Assembly: GCF_001039355.2 (NCBI RefSeq) | Contig: NW_019775647.1 | Span: 800,286 to 864,285, forward strand | Origin: Lingula anatina | Lineage: Eukaryota > Brachiopoda > Lingulata > Lingulida > Lingulidae | DNA length: 64,000 nt | Reading direction: 5' to 3' | Shown here: in pieces, positions 36,281-49,193 of the stretch | Numbering within the stretch: position 1 is the first letter of the stretch | Layout of the letters: the number at the start of each line of letters is the position of its first letter | Notes under the pieces: model-generated | Database searches by the model: none | The model's input: only the letters and a program-made list of their open reading frames with translations | What the model was told of the DNA's origin: nothing | Position numbers and translations under genes: made by a program

Positions 36281-38025
36281 TTATGTAACTTCATTTTTTC
36301 TTTTCTTTTTAGTTGCTCAGGTCCTCCACAAAATGTGTGAATCTGCTGACTTTTTGGTGGGTAATTATGTAACTAGTGGGAAATAACCCTTTGAGACACC
36401 AAAGAGGGTTTCATCAGTAAATCTCAAGTATAATTCTTATTACTGTTATAAGTAAATCCTAATTGTAGGGACAACAGAAACAAAACTGGAACAAAACAGA
36501 TAAGACTTCTGTCAGTAAGTAAATTTAAATGAACCAAAGACCAACCACATGCATGAAAATTCCTGAAGATATTCCTCACCTCTAGCTAGCTCAAACTTTA
36601 ACATAGCATCTGTACATGTTGACAAATATCAATTTTAGATAATGTTTTAATATATTGTTTGAAATAGCTCGATTATGCCAGACATCAGTTTATGTTAGCT
36701 GCTACTGAATTGAAAGATAGGAATTGTGAGCTGAATATGCCTGCATGAATACTTGGTTTGTTTTTTTTTACATATATATCTAAAGTAGCTGAAAATAAAC
36801 TGATAATCCCTATGGCAAAAGGTGGGTCCGGTCCTGCAAAAAATGCCATAACAGGTTTCCTGTTCAAATAAAGGTCAAAGTTCACTAAAGGCTGCTGGTG
36901 CATCTGCTCATCTGAAGTTAATTTAAACCTCTACTAATTAACTCTCACCTGAAACTAAAGCTTATCCAATTTTTTCAGGACCACAAATATATTTTTTCCT
37001 CTAGATATTTCTCTATATTTCTCTGGCTACTTCTTTGCAAATGTCTATACTGTGCAATACTAGTGAGAGTTATAATTTGCACAGAAATGACGTACGTTAT
37101 CACTCGATCAGCTGACCTCTGGTTAATTTATATATATTGATTATATATGGAGTACCACAGTAAGCTTATTAAATTTGTCTTTATACAGTATCTGAAGATA
37201 ATATGCTACTTCTCTGACAACACCAGCTAGAATATGAGATAATTTACAAGGGGAAATGCATGAGATTGTATAGGACTAGACTGATATTATTAACAGTCCC
37301 CCTTGGAGATAATAAATAATTTGACAAAGTAGTATGATTGTGATCAATGAATTACCACCACACTATATAGCTACCATATTATTTCCTGCTTAAGTAAGAT
37401 TATTACTGATACATAAAAATAATGGGTCTTAATTGGTCTTTTTGAAAACCATAATTATTTTTGGTACTTTTACTATTTTTTGCTACTTTTTTGGGGAGGG
37501 AGGGGGTCACGCTCCCTAACTATATCAAAACCGTACACTTAATTTACTCTAAATAAATTTAAAGAAAAAAAAAAAAAACGATGGCAACTACAAATCAGTC
37601 AAGTCTGCTTATAAAAACTAGTAAACATACAGGTTTACTTATAAATAAAATAAATAGAGGCAAAGCAATTGAGCGGTTGAGTTAATTAGATTTAAATTGA
37701 TTTTAATAAAAATTAAATTTTAATAATAAAAGCTATAGATGTGTCAGAAAATCGCACAACACCCAGTTTCAGATGACAAACTTTTTTAGTTTAGATAATT
37801 TCACAACTGGGCTATATGCACGTGGATGGTTATATTACTTATGAATTATAGAATAACCTTTGATATTAGAATTTCCCAAGGCTGTAGCCTGCAGCGATCA
37901 TGTCGTCAACGTCGATCCAGTCCAAACGCAGGCCATATTAATTAAAACTTCTTCTCCTTTTGTTTTACAGTGTCTATAAGATCATCTAAACTTTTAAAAC
38001 ATCAGCTAAAATATATTTTACTCAC

Positions 38026-38100
38026 CCTTTTTCCACGTGGCGGAAAATAACAACCTCTCGTCCCTACATTTCGATGGTTGACCTACAAAGATAATAAAAA
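38026..38100 (-). other. Probable non-coding leader exon of the aquaporin gene
   Basis: The minus strand has a strong donor, AAAAAGG|GTGAGT (exon end 38026), preceded by a CCACGTGG E-box-like sequence. It lies less than 270 bp from the oppositely oriented DUS3L start. The aquaporin coding exon has an acceptor four bases before its ATG, needing such a leader. The link is inference without transcript data. Confidence 0.4.
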
Positions 38101-38286
38101 CACAAACACGTGCTGTCGTGGACCGGAAACGACACAAGCGACTTTTTATTTACACCACTGGGCATGCGCATTGTAGCTGCATTTACTTCCTGTGCACATG
38201 TGTTGCTGTTGAAATGAAATCACTTTTGTTGTAATGTAACGACATATGGGCCGCTAATCATAATTATTTTGTAGAATTTGACAAAA
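38101..38286. promoter_or_regulatory. Candidate bidirectional promoter (aquaporin / DUS3L)
   Basis: No TATA box. It contains CACGTG (38108 area), an ETS-type CCGGAA and a CTTCCT, and a GGGCATGCGCATT sequence close to the NRF-1 motif. These are typical of head-to-head housekeeping promoters. Confidence 0.4.
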
Positions 38287-38585
38287 ATGGAACCCACAAA
38301 TGACTCTGCAAAGGCTGAAGACGTCGGTGAAGGCACCGGATCTACCGGACGGGAAGAAAACCCCAAGGAAACTGGAGCTGCATCCCTTCCGCGACTGGTG
38401 AAAGATTACGTCTATGAACCAGGGGTAGCGCGAATCAAAGCGGAGTATGTTGTGGTTCTTGAAATATTAGCGATTTTTGTAAATCAGTCTGTTTACATTG
38501 GCCCAGGTTTACTGGCAGATGAATTTTACGCCAATACTCCATGCAGGTTTATGTTTCTATCTCCTTCTCCGATTGCCTTCACCCG

Positions 38586-38647
<62 letters not shown>

Positions 38648-41304
38648 NNNNNNNNNNNNNNNNNNNNNCCCCCCCCCCCCCACCCCCCCACCCCCCCCCC
38701 CCCCCAAACATCTCTACACCCACCCCTCTATCCTTGGTTTAAGTTTCCTGTTTTAAGATTATACCCATTTGATATATACTGGCACTGGGTATCTATTTTT
38801 TGGGAGAGTGCTACATTTTCCTTGTTCAAAATGTTGATTATCAAGAAGAAATATTCAGTGCTGTTATTTAACTTCTGTACCAGTACAGGGTGTTACAAGA
38901 AACAAACATTAGATTTGTCACATTTCCGCAGATGTTTTTGTTGACTCATTTCCTGTTCTACTTTCAGGTACTTGAATCTGAACTATAAACCCAAAATCGT
39001 CACTGAATACTTGCCACAGGATGTCAAGGAAGAATTATTATTGGTTGAACAGAGCAGGGAAAAAGCCAAGAAAAATGACGAAGCATCATCACATGATCCT
39101 GATGACTCTTCCCAGCCTCCACAAAAGAAGATCAAGAAGTTGAAAGGCCAACACAAGAAAAGACCAATTGCCAAGCATTCAGACCCTTCCACCAGGCTTT
39201 GTCCAGCCTTCGTCACTGAGACACAGTGCTCTTTTGGAGAGAGGTGTAAATTTAATCACAATGTTGAGGAGTACTTTAAAGCTAAACCAGCTGACCTAGG
39301 CTCTCACTGTTATAATTTTGAGACATTCGGTAAATGCCCGTATGGCATCACATGCAGATATGCAGGGCAACATATATCAGAAGACTTTAAAAATGTAATG
39401 AATGAGGAACTGCACGCACGCACATGTAAAGAGACACAAACGCTGAATACTCTGTCAAAAGATGTCCAAACCAAGTTGAGGAGAAGGCAATATGATTTTA
39501 CGCTAGCAGAGAGTACTTACAAAAACGTTGGGAAAAAGACAGAGAAGTCAGAGACACAAAGTAACAATGATGTTTTGAAGGCCTCAGTCCCAGAACAGGG
39601 TTCTGATTCTTTATCTGAAAATGGTTGCAAAATATCATCAAATAGCAAAGAAAAGGAGGAAATCTCTCCCAGCACAATTGAATCTAGTCCATCAAAAACA
39701 TCTGCAGATGGTGCGATGAATGATACAACAGCACTGAAGCAAACAGCGCCCAACAACAGTGACTGTAGTAACAGCAATGTTACTGCTGAAAGTGACAAAG
39801 GTGCAGAGACAAAGCCTTTGGCAACAGAGAGTCATGACAGGCCTGTAAAGCTACGCCCCCAGGAGAGAAAGAAGGTAAAATTTTGTTTCAAGTTATGAAA
39901 CTCTGGTTGTGTTCACCAAGGACATAGGTTGAACATAGGCTAATTAAATGAATATTGTTTTAGAGAAGTAAAATTAAATATATGCTGTTATTTGAAGAAT
40001 TAACTCATATTGACATTTGTGTGCATTTTAATTAGCAGTTCGCTGTGAATAAATAATATAATTAACCTTTTCAGTTGCAATGATCCGTTACTTAAATATA
40101 CACATTTTATCTTTTGTTCTGATTAGCACTGTTGAGCTCATTTCTTTTTAGATTGATTTCAAGGATAAGCTGTACCTAGCCCCCCTGACTACGGTGAGTA
40201 TCAAAAGTATGCTTTTAGTCTGAAGGTGCCTTGTCAATAGTTTTAATATACATTAACTGTAGAGTAAATCTGAATGTGAACACATATTACATTCTGATGT
40301 CAATTAAAAGTGTAGAACTTTGTATAGATAGCAGATGAAGTCATTGTCAGAGATTAAAAATTTCAATTTCTGCTCATACTTTGAAAGCTATTATCATGTT
40401 TGTTGAAACTTCTCATGTTAGATTGCTATCTTATTATGTATAGAAATTGAAAGGCTTCAAGTATGACACATAGATTTACACCTATTTTTCATTCTGCATG
40501 CTTTATTATAATTTGTCATTTTGCTAATGTATGTTTGTAGAAAAAAGTTTTTAATTGCATGTACTGAAAATTAACGCAATATGTTAAAAAATTCATTCAA
40601 GTCTGTGCTAGTAGTAAAATCTGCAAGGTTTGTGGTGCTGATGCGCATAATCAATGTCATAATGACAACATTTTCAGGTTGGTAACCTCCCTTTCCGAAG
40701 AATCTGCAAGGTCTACGGCGCAGACATCACATGTGGCGAGATGGCGATGTCGACCAATCTGCTTCAGGGCCATCAGTCTGAGTGGGCACTTCTCAAGAGA
40801 CACGCCAGTGAGGACCTGTTTGGAGTTCAGGTATACTTGTAGCAGTGAAAGTTTTTGGGTTTATCTGGAATCCTGATATTTGAGTGCAGTTATATTTGTG
40901 CTTCCCCATACCTCCCCCCTCTTTTCCTTTCTCTTATTTGGACCGAGTTTCCTTCTCTTTCTGATAATTTACAAAGAACAGTTGAACTGCAAGATGGTCA
41001 GAAAATATCTCTGGATCCGCACCTGTATATGATAGGGGGAATTTGACATTGTAAACCAGTTTGATCTCTCCATATTCACCCTGAGTTTCCTGTGTTTCCA
41101 GGTGTGTGGAGGCTACCCTGATACCATGGCTAGATGTACCCAGCTTCTGAATGACACCATAGACGTGGACTTCATAGATATTAATGTGGGATGCCCCATT
41201 GATATGGTCTTTAAAAAGGTATTGTGTTGGTGATACTCAAAAAGAAAGAAATGTAAAAAATGCAGGCACCCACACACACACACATATATACACGCTCACA
41301 AACA

Positions 41305-41347
<43 letters not shown>

Positions 41348-43983
41348 CGATGATGGATCTGATTTGTCCTGGGATAAAGTTTACATCTAAAAGTCAAGAA
41401 CAATTTTAAGACTTTATCTTTTCAGTGAAAAAAAAAAGACCCCTAGTCTTATACTCTACAGTGCATAGAAAGGTGAAACAAATAGATTATTGCAGTTAAT
41501 ATTTCTTTTATTTTTCAGGGTGAGGGCAGTGCTCTTATGGGGCGACTGAACAGATTTGAGCAAATTGTTAGAAACATGACTGCCATCTCTGATATCCCTG
41601 TCACCGTGAAGATGAGGACTGGAATCTATGAGAACAAGCAGATAGCTCACACTGTGATCCCCAGGGTGAAGGAATGGGGGGTGTCACTGATGACAGTAAG
41701 TAGCTCACACTGTGATCCCCAGGGTGAAGAAGTGGAGGGTGTCACTGATGACAGTAAGTAGCTCACACTGTGATCCCCAGGGTGAAGGAGTGGGGAGTGT
41801 CACTGATGACAGTAAGTAGCTCACACTGTTATCCCCAGGGTGGAGTGGGGGGGGGGTGTCACTGATGACAGTAAGTAGGTCACACTGTGATCCCCAGGGT
41901 GAATTAATGAGTGGTCACTGATTACTTGATTTTCCCAAATGTTTTTCTCAAAAATCTCTGGTTTAGATCTCTGATCTATGGTAGAATTCCTTACAATTTT
42001 CTCACTCAAATGTCTGTCCTGCAAAAATCAGCTGACCACCAAGGGTTTAGATTCTATGACACATTTGTAATGAAAGTAATGTAATATTATAATTATTATA
42101 GGTTAATGTTATTTTTATTGTATTAATCCCTTTCATTGAGCTAATTTGCACCTCATTGCGTATGAGCATGGCATCTTAATTGGTTCGCTGATTCTATTTT
42201 GTATTTCAGTTACATGGACGGACTCGTGAGCAAAGATACACAAAGATGGCAGACTGGGACTACATCAACACTTGCTCTAAATTAGCAGATCCAGTGCCTT
42301 TCTTTGGTAAGTGAGATATATTTTTTATAATTTATTGCATAATAATTTGAAGCCATGCAGGGAAATAAAGTTTGTAAAATTATTCAGCTACTGCCATCTG
42401 TATTATCTATTGCTAAAGTCTTATAAAACCCAGTATTTGAAAAAGCAAAAAAAACAAATGATATTAGTCTCTGTTTATGGTTTAGACTGATAGTTTCTTA
42501 GACCTTTGTTGCCTGAAGGGCAAGTTGGCAGAAGATTTTTTTTTTTTTTTTGGCACAGTTATTCTGGATCCAAATGTAGTGTTTTAAATAGAATGCAATT
42601 GTGTCTCACTGATGCAGAGCTCCTACTTGTATGTGTCTGATCAGGTAATGGAGATGTGCTGTCATTTGAAGACTACAACCAGCACAGAGAGCAGACTGGG
42701 GTGTCTGGGATCATGGTAGCAAGGTAAGGTCAAAGGTCATTTAAGAGGTCATATACCATGGGTCAAAGGTCAAGTTGAAGGTCAAAGTCAATAGTCAGAG
42801 TTTTTAATGTTTATTGATAGTTTTGTTCACTTGCTTATTTACCATGTACTCATATTTAAGTGGTATATTAACAGGAGAAAAAGGAACATTCTCATCCACT
42901 TGTACTGTATGACTCTGTCTCCTGTGGATAATTTCGATTTAACATTTTGGTATTCATAAAGATATATTTCTTTACTCTTCTATATTATTTATTAAAATTT
43001 GTATTTCATTTACGTTTCTTGTTTATCTTATTTAATTTACATATTTCTCCAATAATTGATAAATTAATTTCTAAAACATTTTCAGAGGAGCCCTCATTAA
43101 GCCATGGTTGTTCACAGAAATCAAGGAACAAAGACACTGGGACATTTCTGCCAGTGAGAGGCTGGACATGCTACGGTCATTCACCAACTATGGCCTGGAG
43201 CACTGGGGCTCTGATGACCAGGGAGTGGACACCACCAGGAAGTTTTTACTGGAGTGGTTGTCTTTTCTGTACAGGTAATTTGCATAGTTTAAGCACAAAC
43301 AGAGAGACATACTTCTAGGATAATGTTAAAACAAGTTTCTTTTCATTTCAAGTTGTTGAATCTACTTGGTAAAATGTTAGAAGAACTTGATGTTTACTTT
43401 TTTCCTCAAACATCGACTCACTAGATACCTTCATCAGTCAGACGTGACATGTACCGGGTAGATGTTGCTGGGGTCACATAATTTCAAGAGAAAACCTTTT
43501 CTCACACCCCAATCTTCAACTCGACCCCCCCTTACTGCCATGTTGTCCAAATATGTCCATGTTTATTTTTAGGAAAAATATAATATAAGATCGTATAACA
43601 AAACTTATCATAAGGAAATTATTTGATAGCACACAAAGCCAAGTATATAAACACCATGGGTGAACGTTTTCTGGATTATGCCTGATTTCAAGATTTTCAG
43701 TCATTTTGTCAAATTGATCGTTTTGTTCATATGGTCTAAATGCAGTGACAAATTGCAAGCTAGGTTTTCAGGTTTTTCAGGTTTTACAACTTTTACCCAT
43801 GATAAACACTTTGCCCTGTGTTCCTCTTTGTGCTAGGTATATACCAGTAGGAGTGTTGGACAGAGTCCCTCAGAAGATTAATGAGAGGCCGCAGCCATTC
43901 TTTGGCCGCAATGACCTGGAGACTCTGATGGCCAGTGGAAACAGTGGAGACTGGGTCAAGATAAGGTGACCAATGATGACTAT

Positions 43984-44014
<31 letters not shown>

Positions 44015-44509
44015 TTAACACATTTCAATGTGTTTAGATATAAGGGATAAAATTTCTCCTTAGAAACTTTTTTTATAGATTTGTTTGATTAAATAATTTT
44101 GATAAAACAACTTTTAAACCCAGAATATGGAAACCCCAACCTTTGTAATTAGCACTTGGATCATAATGTACAGCTCATGAAATTTGCAGAGCCTTTATTG
44201 TATAACTATACAATTAACTAGGAACACTTAGACGCTATGGAACCTCAAATTCCCTTTGGACTATTTGTTGCCTAAGGATAACAATTTATTGCAACATCTT
44301 ATGAGCTAAATAATTTGTAGTAGATGATAAATTTAATCCGGGAGGGAACTCAAAAACACGGTATTTATTTTATTTTATTTTAATAATTCATTAATTTTTT
44401 GGCCAATATGCAATCTTGAATACGTTTTTATTCCAGTGAGATGCTTTTGGGACCGGTCAAGCCAGGGTTCACTTTTCTTCCTAAGCACAAGGCAAACGCA
44501 TACAAATAG
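38287..44509 (+). CDS. DUS3L: tRNA-dihydrouridine(47) synthase 3-like
   Basis: Eleven exons: 38287-38444, 38968-39874, 40152-40193, 40678-40830, 41102-41218, 41519-41695, 42210-42306, 42645-42723, 43086-43274, 43837-43965, 44437-44509; all junctions GT..AG and in frame, 706 residues (human about 650). Two CCCH zinc fingers (C131/C140/C146/H150 and C167/C176/C182/H188) precede a Ser/Lys-rich linker. The FMN-dependent Dus TIM barrel begins near residue 356 ([17 protein letters not shown]) and contains NVGCP (448-452, holding the catalytic cysteine of the family), [11 protein letters not shown] and GNGD. The C-terminus [10 protein letters not shown] is almost invariant in DUS3. The enzyme reduces uridine 47 in tRNA variable loops, and in vertebrates also acts on mRNA. 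Intron 1 has a poly-C tract and gap; intron 6 a minisatellite. AATAAA at 44746-44751. Confidence 0.97.
38585..38705. repeat. Poly-C tract with assembly gap
   Basis: C homopolymer broken by 21 N (38648-38668) and a few A, in DUS3L intron 1. The true length is unknown. Confidence 0.95.
41271..41346. repeat. (CA)n microsatellite
   Basis: Imperfect CA run in DUS3L intron 5, about 50 bp after the exon 5 donor. Confidence 0.9.
41643..41905. repeat. 58-bp minisatellite made from the DUS3L exon 6 end and splice donor
   Basis: Unit 1 (41643-41700) is the last 53 bases of exon 6 plus the first bases of intron 6. Units at 41701, 41759 and 41817 repeat it with 58, 58 and 59 bp spacing, and a partial fifth starts at 41876. 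Each full unit keeps GATGACA|GTAAGT (GT at 41696, 41754, 41812, 41871). Confidence 0.95.
43980..44017. repeat. (TTTA)n microsatellite
   Basis: About nine TTTA units starting 14 bp after the exon 10 donor of DUS3L. Confidence 0.9.
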
Positions 44510-44745
44510 AGCAGAGTAAAGAGACAAACATCAAGTCCTTACATAGTGCTAACTCTTTTGAGGCAAGATTCTAGTTATTTATAGAAAAACAGGATTTACT
44601 AGATACAAAAGTTTTGATGCAGTGACATTGATTTTAGAGGCGAGTATTTTAATATTATGTGGTTTTAGCTAGATTATGAGGAAGATGTCTCCACATAAGA
44701 AAGAAAATGTATAAATATTATTAATATATAGTGATATGGAAGAGA

Positions 44746-44751
44746 ATAAAT
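44746..44751 (+). terminator. Poly(A) signal of DUS3L
   Basis: AATAAA, 237 bp after the stop codon; first canonical hexamer downstream. Confidence 0.6.
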
Positions 44752-45630
44752 TTGTCAAATTTTTAAAAAGGAAATATGATTTGTCATCATGGCATTGCCC
44801 CTGTAACATTTAGAAAACACATTCACAGGTATCTCAAACACGCGTAAACTGTAACGAAACCAACAAAATTCCACAAGAGGAAAGTTTTTGAAGCCTGTCC
44901 AACAGAACTGAGGTGATATGTGAACAAAATTGTAACATTTCATATCATTTTTACAAGTCTACAAAGCGCAGATTTTCTCAAGATTTCATCCCCCTACAGC
45001 GTGCACATGGTGAAAAGCTAAAACTCACGCCCTTTGACAGCAATTAGGATAACTTTTTTATTATTTGTCGAACACGTACAGTGAACAGTACTGCCCCCCC
45101 CCCCCCCCCCCCCAGAGTACGGTCTGTGGACTTGTGAAAATAATGACGATAAGATGAATGACCTCTAGGCATGTACAGATGGTGAAACAGAAATCTAACG
45201 ATCTGTGTGTATGGGCAACGAAGAAAAGTTCAGATCTTGAGTTTGTAAATATTTGGGTGTTGTACGTCCTTGGGTCCTTCGTAGGTTATAAAAAGTTAAC
45301 TGTAAACTGCGATAACTGGGGTCAGCAAGTGTTCCAGATAAACCCAGTGACACTAAGAAAAAATTACAAAAAAAATCTAGTTTAAAAACCTGCTTACTGA
45401 ACTTTTGCAGTACGTTGCAAAATATGATTGAAATCACAAAATGCCTGTCAACTGTTGCTTCTCGGCTTTGTTGAAGACATTGGAGGGGGGGTAACATTGC
45501 CGTAAAGAGAGTTTTTATTTATTTCTGTATATTTCATTTAATAAACGATAAAAAATATTTGTCATTAATTTCTTAGACCGAGCGCTTCCTATCACAAAAA
45601 AAGACTGAGTTGATAAAAGGAAAATTTTAC

Positions 45631-45668
<38 letters not shown>

Positions 45669-46896
45669 AGATAAAACGCTCTTCTAATCAAGTAGGACCA
45701 ACGTTAACTGAGTGTAAGCAAATATATTTCTGGATAATAATACTGAACACGTGGAAGTTTATTTGTTGAGATTTTGCAAATGTTTATACATCATCGTAGG
45801 CCTGGATATAAGGTCGCCTAAATATTGACATATTTATTTGTATTGTACAATGTTGAGTACATTTTATCAACTTATCAGCAGATAATCTGCCTAGTGGTAA
45901 TATATGCTAATATTTATAGAAAGTCTATATGGATACGCGCACATCATAAACAATACAACCATTTCATAGCCAGCCCTGTCAACCATGCTGTAATAAGCTA
46001 ACAGGTTTGAACTGTCTCTTTTTGTTGCGTCTTTTCACTTGGGCTGTGCTAGCTATTAATTTACACAAAGTACTCTGAGACACCAAACAAAAAGTGGTGC
46101 CTGTTCAATATGAAGCCTGTTCAATAAACAGAATTGCAATAAAGTGTAAAGAAATATGTAATTAATGAAGTGAAAATAAACAGATATGGGTAGAATCATG
46201 GACATCATTATGTCCATGGTAGAATGTTGGTCATAATTTTCCCTGAGAAAAAATATCTTTTTTAGGGCCACTTTCTGCTCCCATAGTTAACGCTATTGCA
46301 TTTCTTAAATACACACATCTGTTACCAGAAAAAAAAACAAGAAAACCAAGGGAATCGATATTGAAAACGTGTATAATATGCGAATCGTAGCAACCAGGTG
46401 CAAGTTCTTGTGACGGAGGTGTCTCGCCTCGTGCATAGCCTCGAACCCACTCAGTTGTCTAACTTGGTGCGTAGCCTCGACTCCTCTTATCTCCAATGAA
46501 CTCAATCGGTGCACTAAAACTACTAGTGCACCTTCTGACCCGCCTTTAACCATCCGAAGTGTACGCAAGGCCTTCTCTATCAAACGCAGATTGATTTGCA
46601 GTCAAACTGCGTTTAAATGGCATGTCAAATAAATGTAAGCTGAAATAATTTTTTGAAAAATTACAAAGCGCACTTAGTGAAATGCACACTTTTTCTGATG
46701 CGTCCATGGTATCGAAAATGTTGATTTTGACTCGCCCCCCTCCTTCCCACCACCACTGTTGATAATTGTTTTTATATTAAAATTGGGAGTGGGCAAAGAA
46801 AACGACTGACGTAATTTTTTTTTAACTTACTGAATGGCCGAACGATAATCCAGTGTCAAAATCTCACTGAAGCACTCCAGCCTACAATCTACAACC

Positions 46897-46933
<37 letters not shown>

Positions 46934-48029
46934 GTGCCTTTGACCCCTTTTTAACCTTCATAATCTGATGAGCACTAAGCTATCAGACGTGTCAATATCA
47001 ACCCAGATGTTGGACATCTATGCTATCAAGAATTGGAAAGTAATTTGTAATTTGTAAATATCGAAACTTATAAATATTTACATCGAAATCTTATCCGGCT
47101 GAAAATGATTTGACATGTACGATAACACACTACGAGAGACCGGTAGAGTTTAAAGGATTCGATCGAGCTATTTAAATGGTTTTGCATTCTGCAATAAAAA
47201 CGTTATGTATATATCCATGCATTTCCCGCCAAATAATTCGTAAAGGGTTTTCCAAGAAAGCTGAAAGGTGCTATCTAGAAACACGTATGGATGATTATCA
47301 TCACAAATGAAGAATACCCTTTAGTTATTGGTCGTTTTCACCGTAGACAGGTGTGAATTCTGTAATCTTTAGATCCTAACGAAACTAGTGTCACGAAACA
47401 GCGTTCCAAAATTGCCAGTGACAAATCATTGGATGACCAGTTCTAAAAAGGCGTAGATTTCACGCTTTTATAAGACTTTCATTTAAACCCATAAGGTATT
47501 TATTTCGCATACGAGGAAAAATTTTCACAATCATAATTAGATTTCATAGGTAAGAAAATGAATGACAGTTGATAACCTTATCTGAAAAGCCGACATCTTC
47601 AAGCCTCCTCTTAAACTTGTTTTATTAGAATTTTAGATAGACAATGGTTTTTCAGCATTTATGCTTTAAACACAATATCACAAATGAAACCAACACTCCA
47701 ATTTCCGTAGTTTTATCTGTGACGCGTGCTGGATAGTAAAAATTTCCTATGGCTTCATATTACACCGCATCTTGGCTCTTAAAGTTACCGAGAGCGCCCT
47801 GGACCTGAATACAATTAGAAGTTTGACGTTATACAGTTACCAGGCCTCGATGTATTCCGCGAGGCCGTGTGCCTGCATCCCGTAACGTCACGAAGAGGAA
47901 CGTTATCAGCAAATGTACTAACCAAGTGCAATATACTCGGATCGCTTAAAGTTGCACTGTGCATGTGCATAGATAATTATTAGCCAGAACTTTGCACTAA
48001 TGACTTCACTGTACAGTATTATACATATA
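44752..48029. other. Intergenic stretch between DUS3L and the patched-domain gene
   Basis: No gene recognised. It contains a C run at about 45095-45113, a poly-A tract at 45632-45667 and (CT)n at about 46902-46928. The 92-codon minus-strand frame near 46305-46583 has no domain signature. Confidence 0.5.
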
Positions 48030-48101
48030 CCTTTGTGACAGACCGAGTTGAACTGCAGTGCGACGAAGGCTCGGGAGAGAAGGCATCGACAGAGAAGAAA
48101 G
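48030..48101 (+). other. Probable non-coding leader exon of the patched-domain gene
   Basis: A donor AAGAAAG|GTAGGC ends at 48101. The coding exon at 49194 is preceded by an acceptor (TTTTTAAACAG, exon part from 49165) with 29 nt of leader, so an upstream exon is needed. The 5' boundary is not visible. Confidence 0.4.
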
Positions 48102-49193
48102 GTAGGCAGTTTCGCTGATATTATTAAGTCTTTAATGAAATGTTATATAATTTAAATACACTTCTTAGGGACATGTGTTATTGTGACTCATAAGGTAATT
48201 TCAATTTATTTATTTTCTTTCGCGAAAAACGCTAGGCAGTGATAAAGTTTTTGTAATCTTTTACTCGGTTATTACTGGACCGGTTTCTTTGATGGAGACA
48301 CAGCGTTGACAGCAAGATTAAATTTAAGTCTAGTAATAGATTTAAAATTTTAATCTATTTAAAATACGACCGAATGACGACTTGTAGTTTACGCAGCATT
48401 ACAATGCAGTGAATTCTATACACCAGAAAACGGTACTCACTCTTTTGGTCGAAACTAACTTGCTATTGTGAAAACCGCGATTGTACTTATAACTGTTAAA
48501 GCGGCGCGATACCGAAAATCTCTCGACTTCGACTTTTCGAATTGTAAACCTGCGCCACATTTCATTCACATTTTGTTGTTGCAAATTACTATGCGTCGAA
48601 GCAATGATCTGCGTGTATGCAAGAGTTGTAAGTAAACGGCCCAAACAAAGCGAATATTTCAATCAGCATTTAATTAAATGTTCACTGGGCCTCTAAGTAA
48701 AATCAGCACGCAAATGCTTTGTTTGTGTTTTGCCAGTTTTAGACGACCAAACGTCCCGTCACCTTAAACTAAATCAGTACACTGTTATATTACCACTATA
48801 GTAGTACTGCGTCGGTTTTTCTTATTTTTCACACCGAGCCGAAAAAATTGAGTTATTTCCTTACGAATTATTGGTCGATTTTTGAAAGTAAAACATGTGC
48901 AAACCTGTCTTAATATAATACTAGTTTTCCAGTCGTATTTTACATAAGGGAAGTTTTTAAAGTCTAATACTAGACTTTCGATCTATGTCTTTGTCCCTCT
49001 CAGAGAATTCAACAGGTCTACTGAGAATACAGGTGATATATTCTCTTTCTTGTTACGCAACTTGTAATCCAGTCAATTATACTGAAATACAGTATTAGAT
49101 ATTAAAATAGCACCCTTTAAGCTAGCTTAATTTGAATTTGTAATTTTTAAATCTTTTTAAACAGAACGTGAAACAGACGACAACAGAACAAAG

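Larger units (their letters stand above)
33421..38025. other. Long non-coding stretch upstream of the aquaporin coding exons
   Basis: No coding exon supported on either strand. Best read as the first intron of the aquaporin gene, between the leader exon at 38026 and the acceptor at 33424. It contains (TA)n 34403-34474, (CA)n 34596-34634, a C run near 35361, a MITE B fragment at about 35507-35570, and a tandem duplication at 36142-36280. Confidence 0.45.

Noticed and set aside
38498-38944. Polyproline frames in DUS3L intron 1
   Set aside because: Translation of a C homopolymer with an N gap; the splice sites at 38444 and 38968 join the conserved DUS3L sequence.
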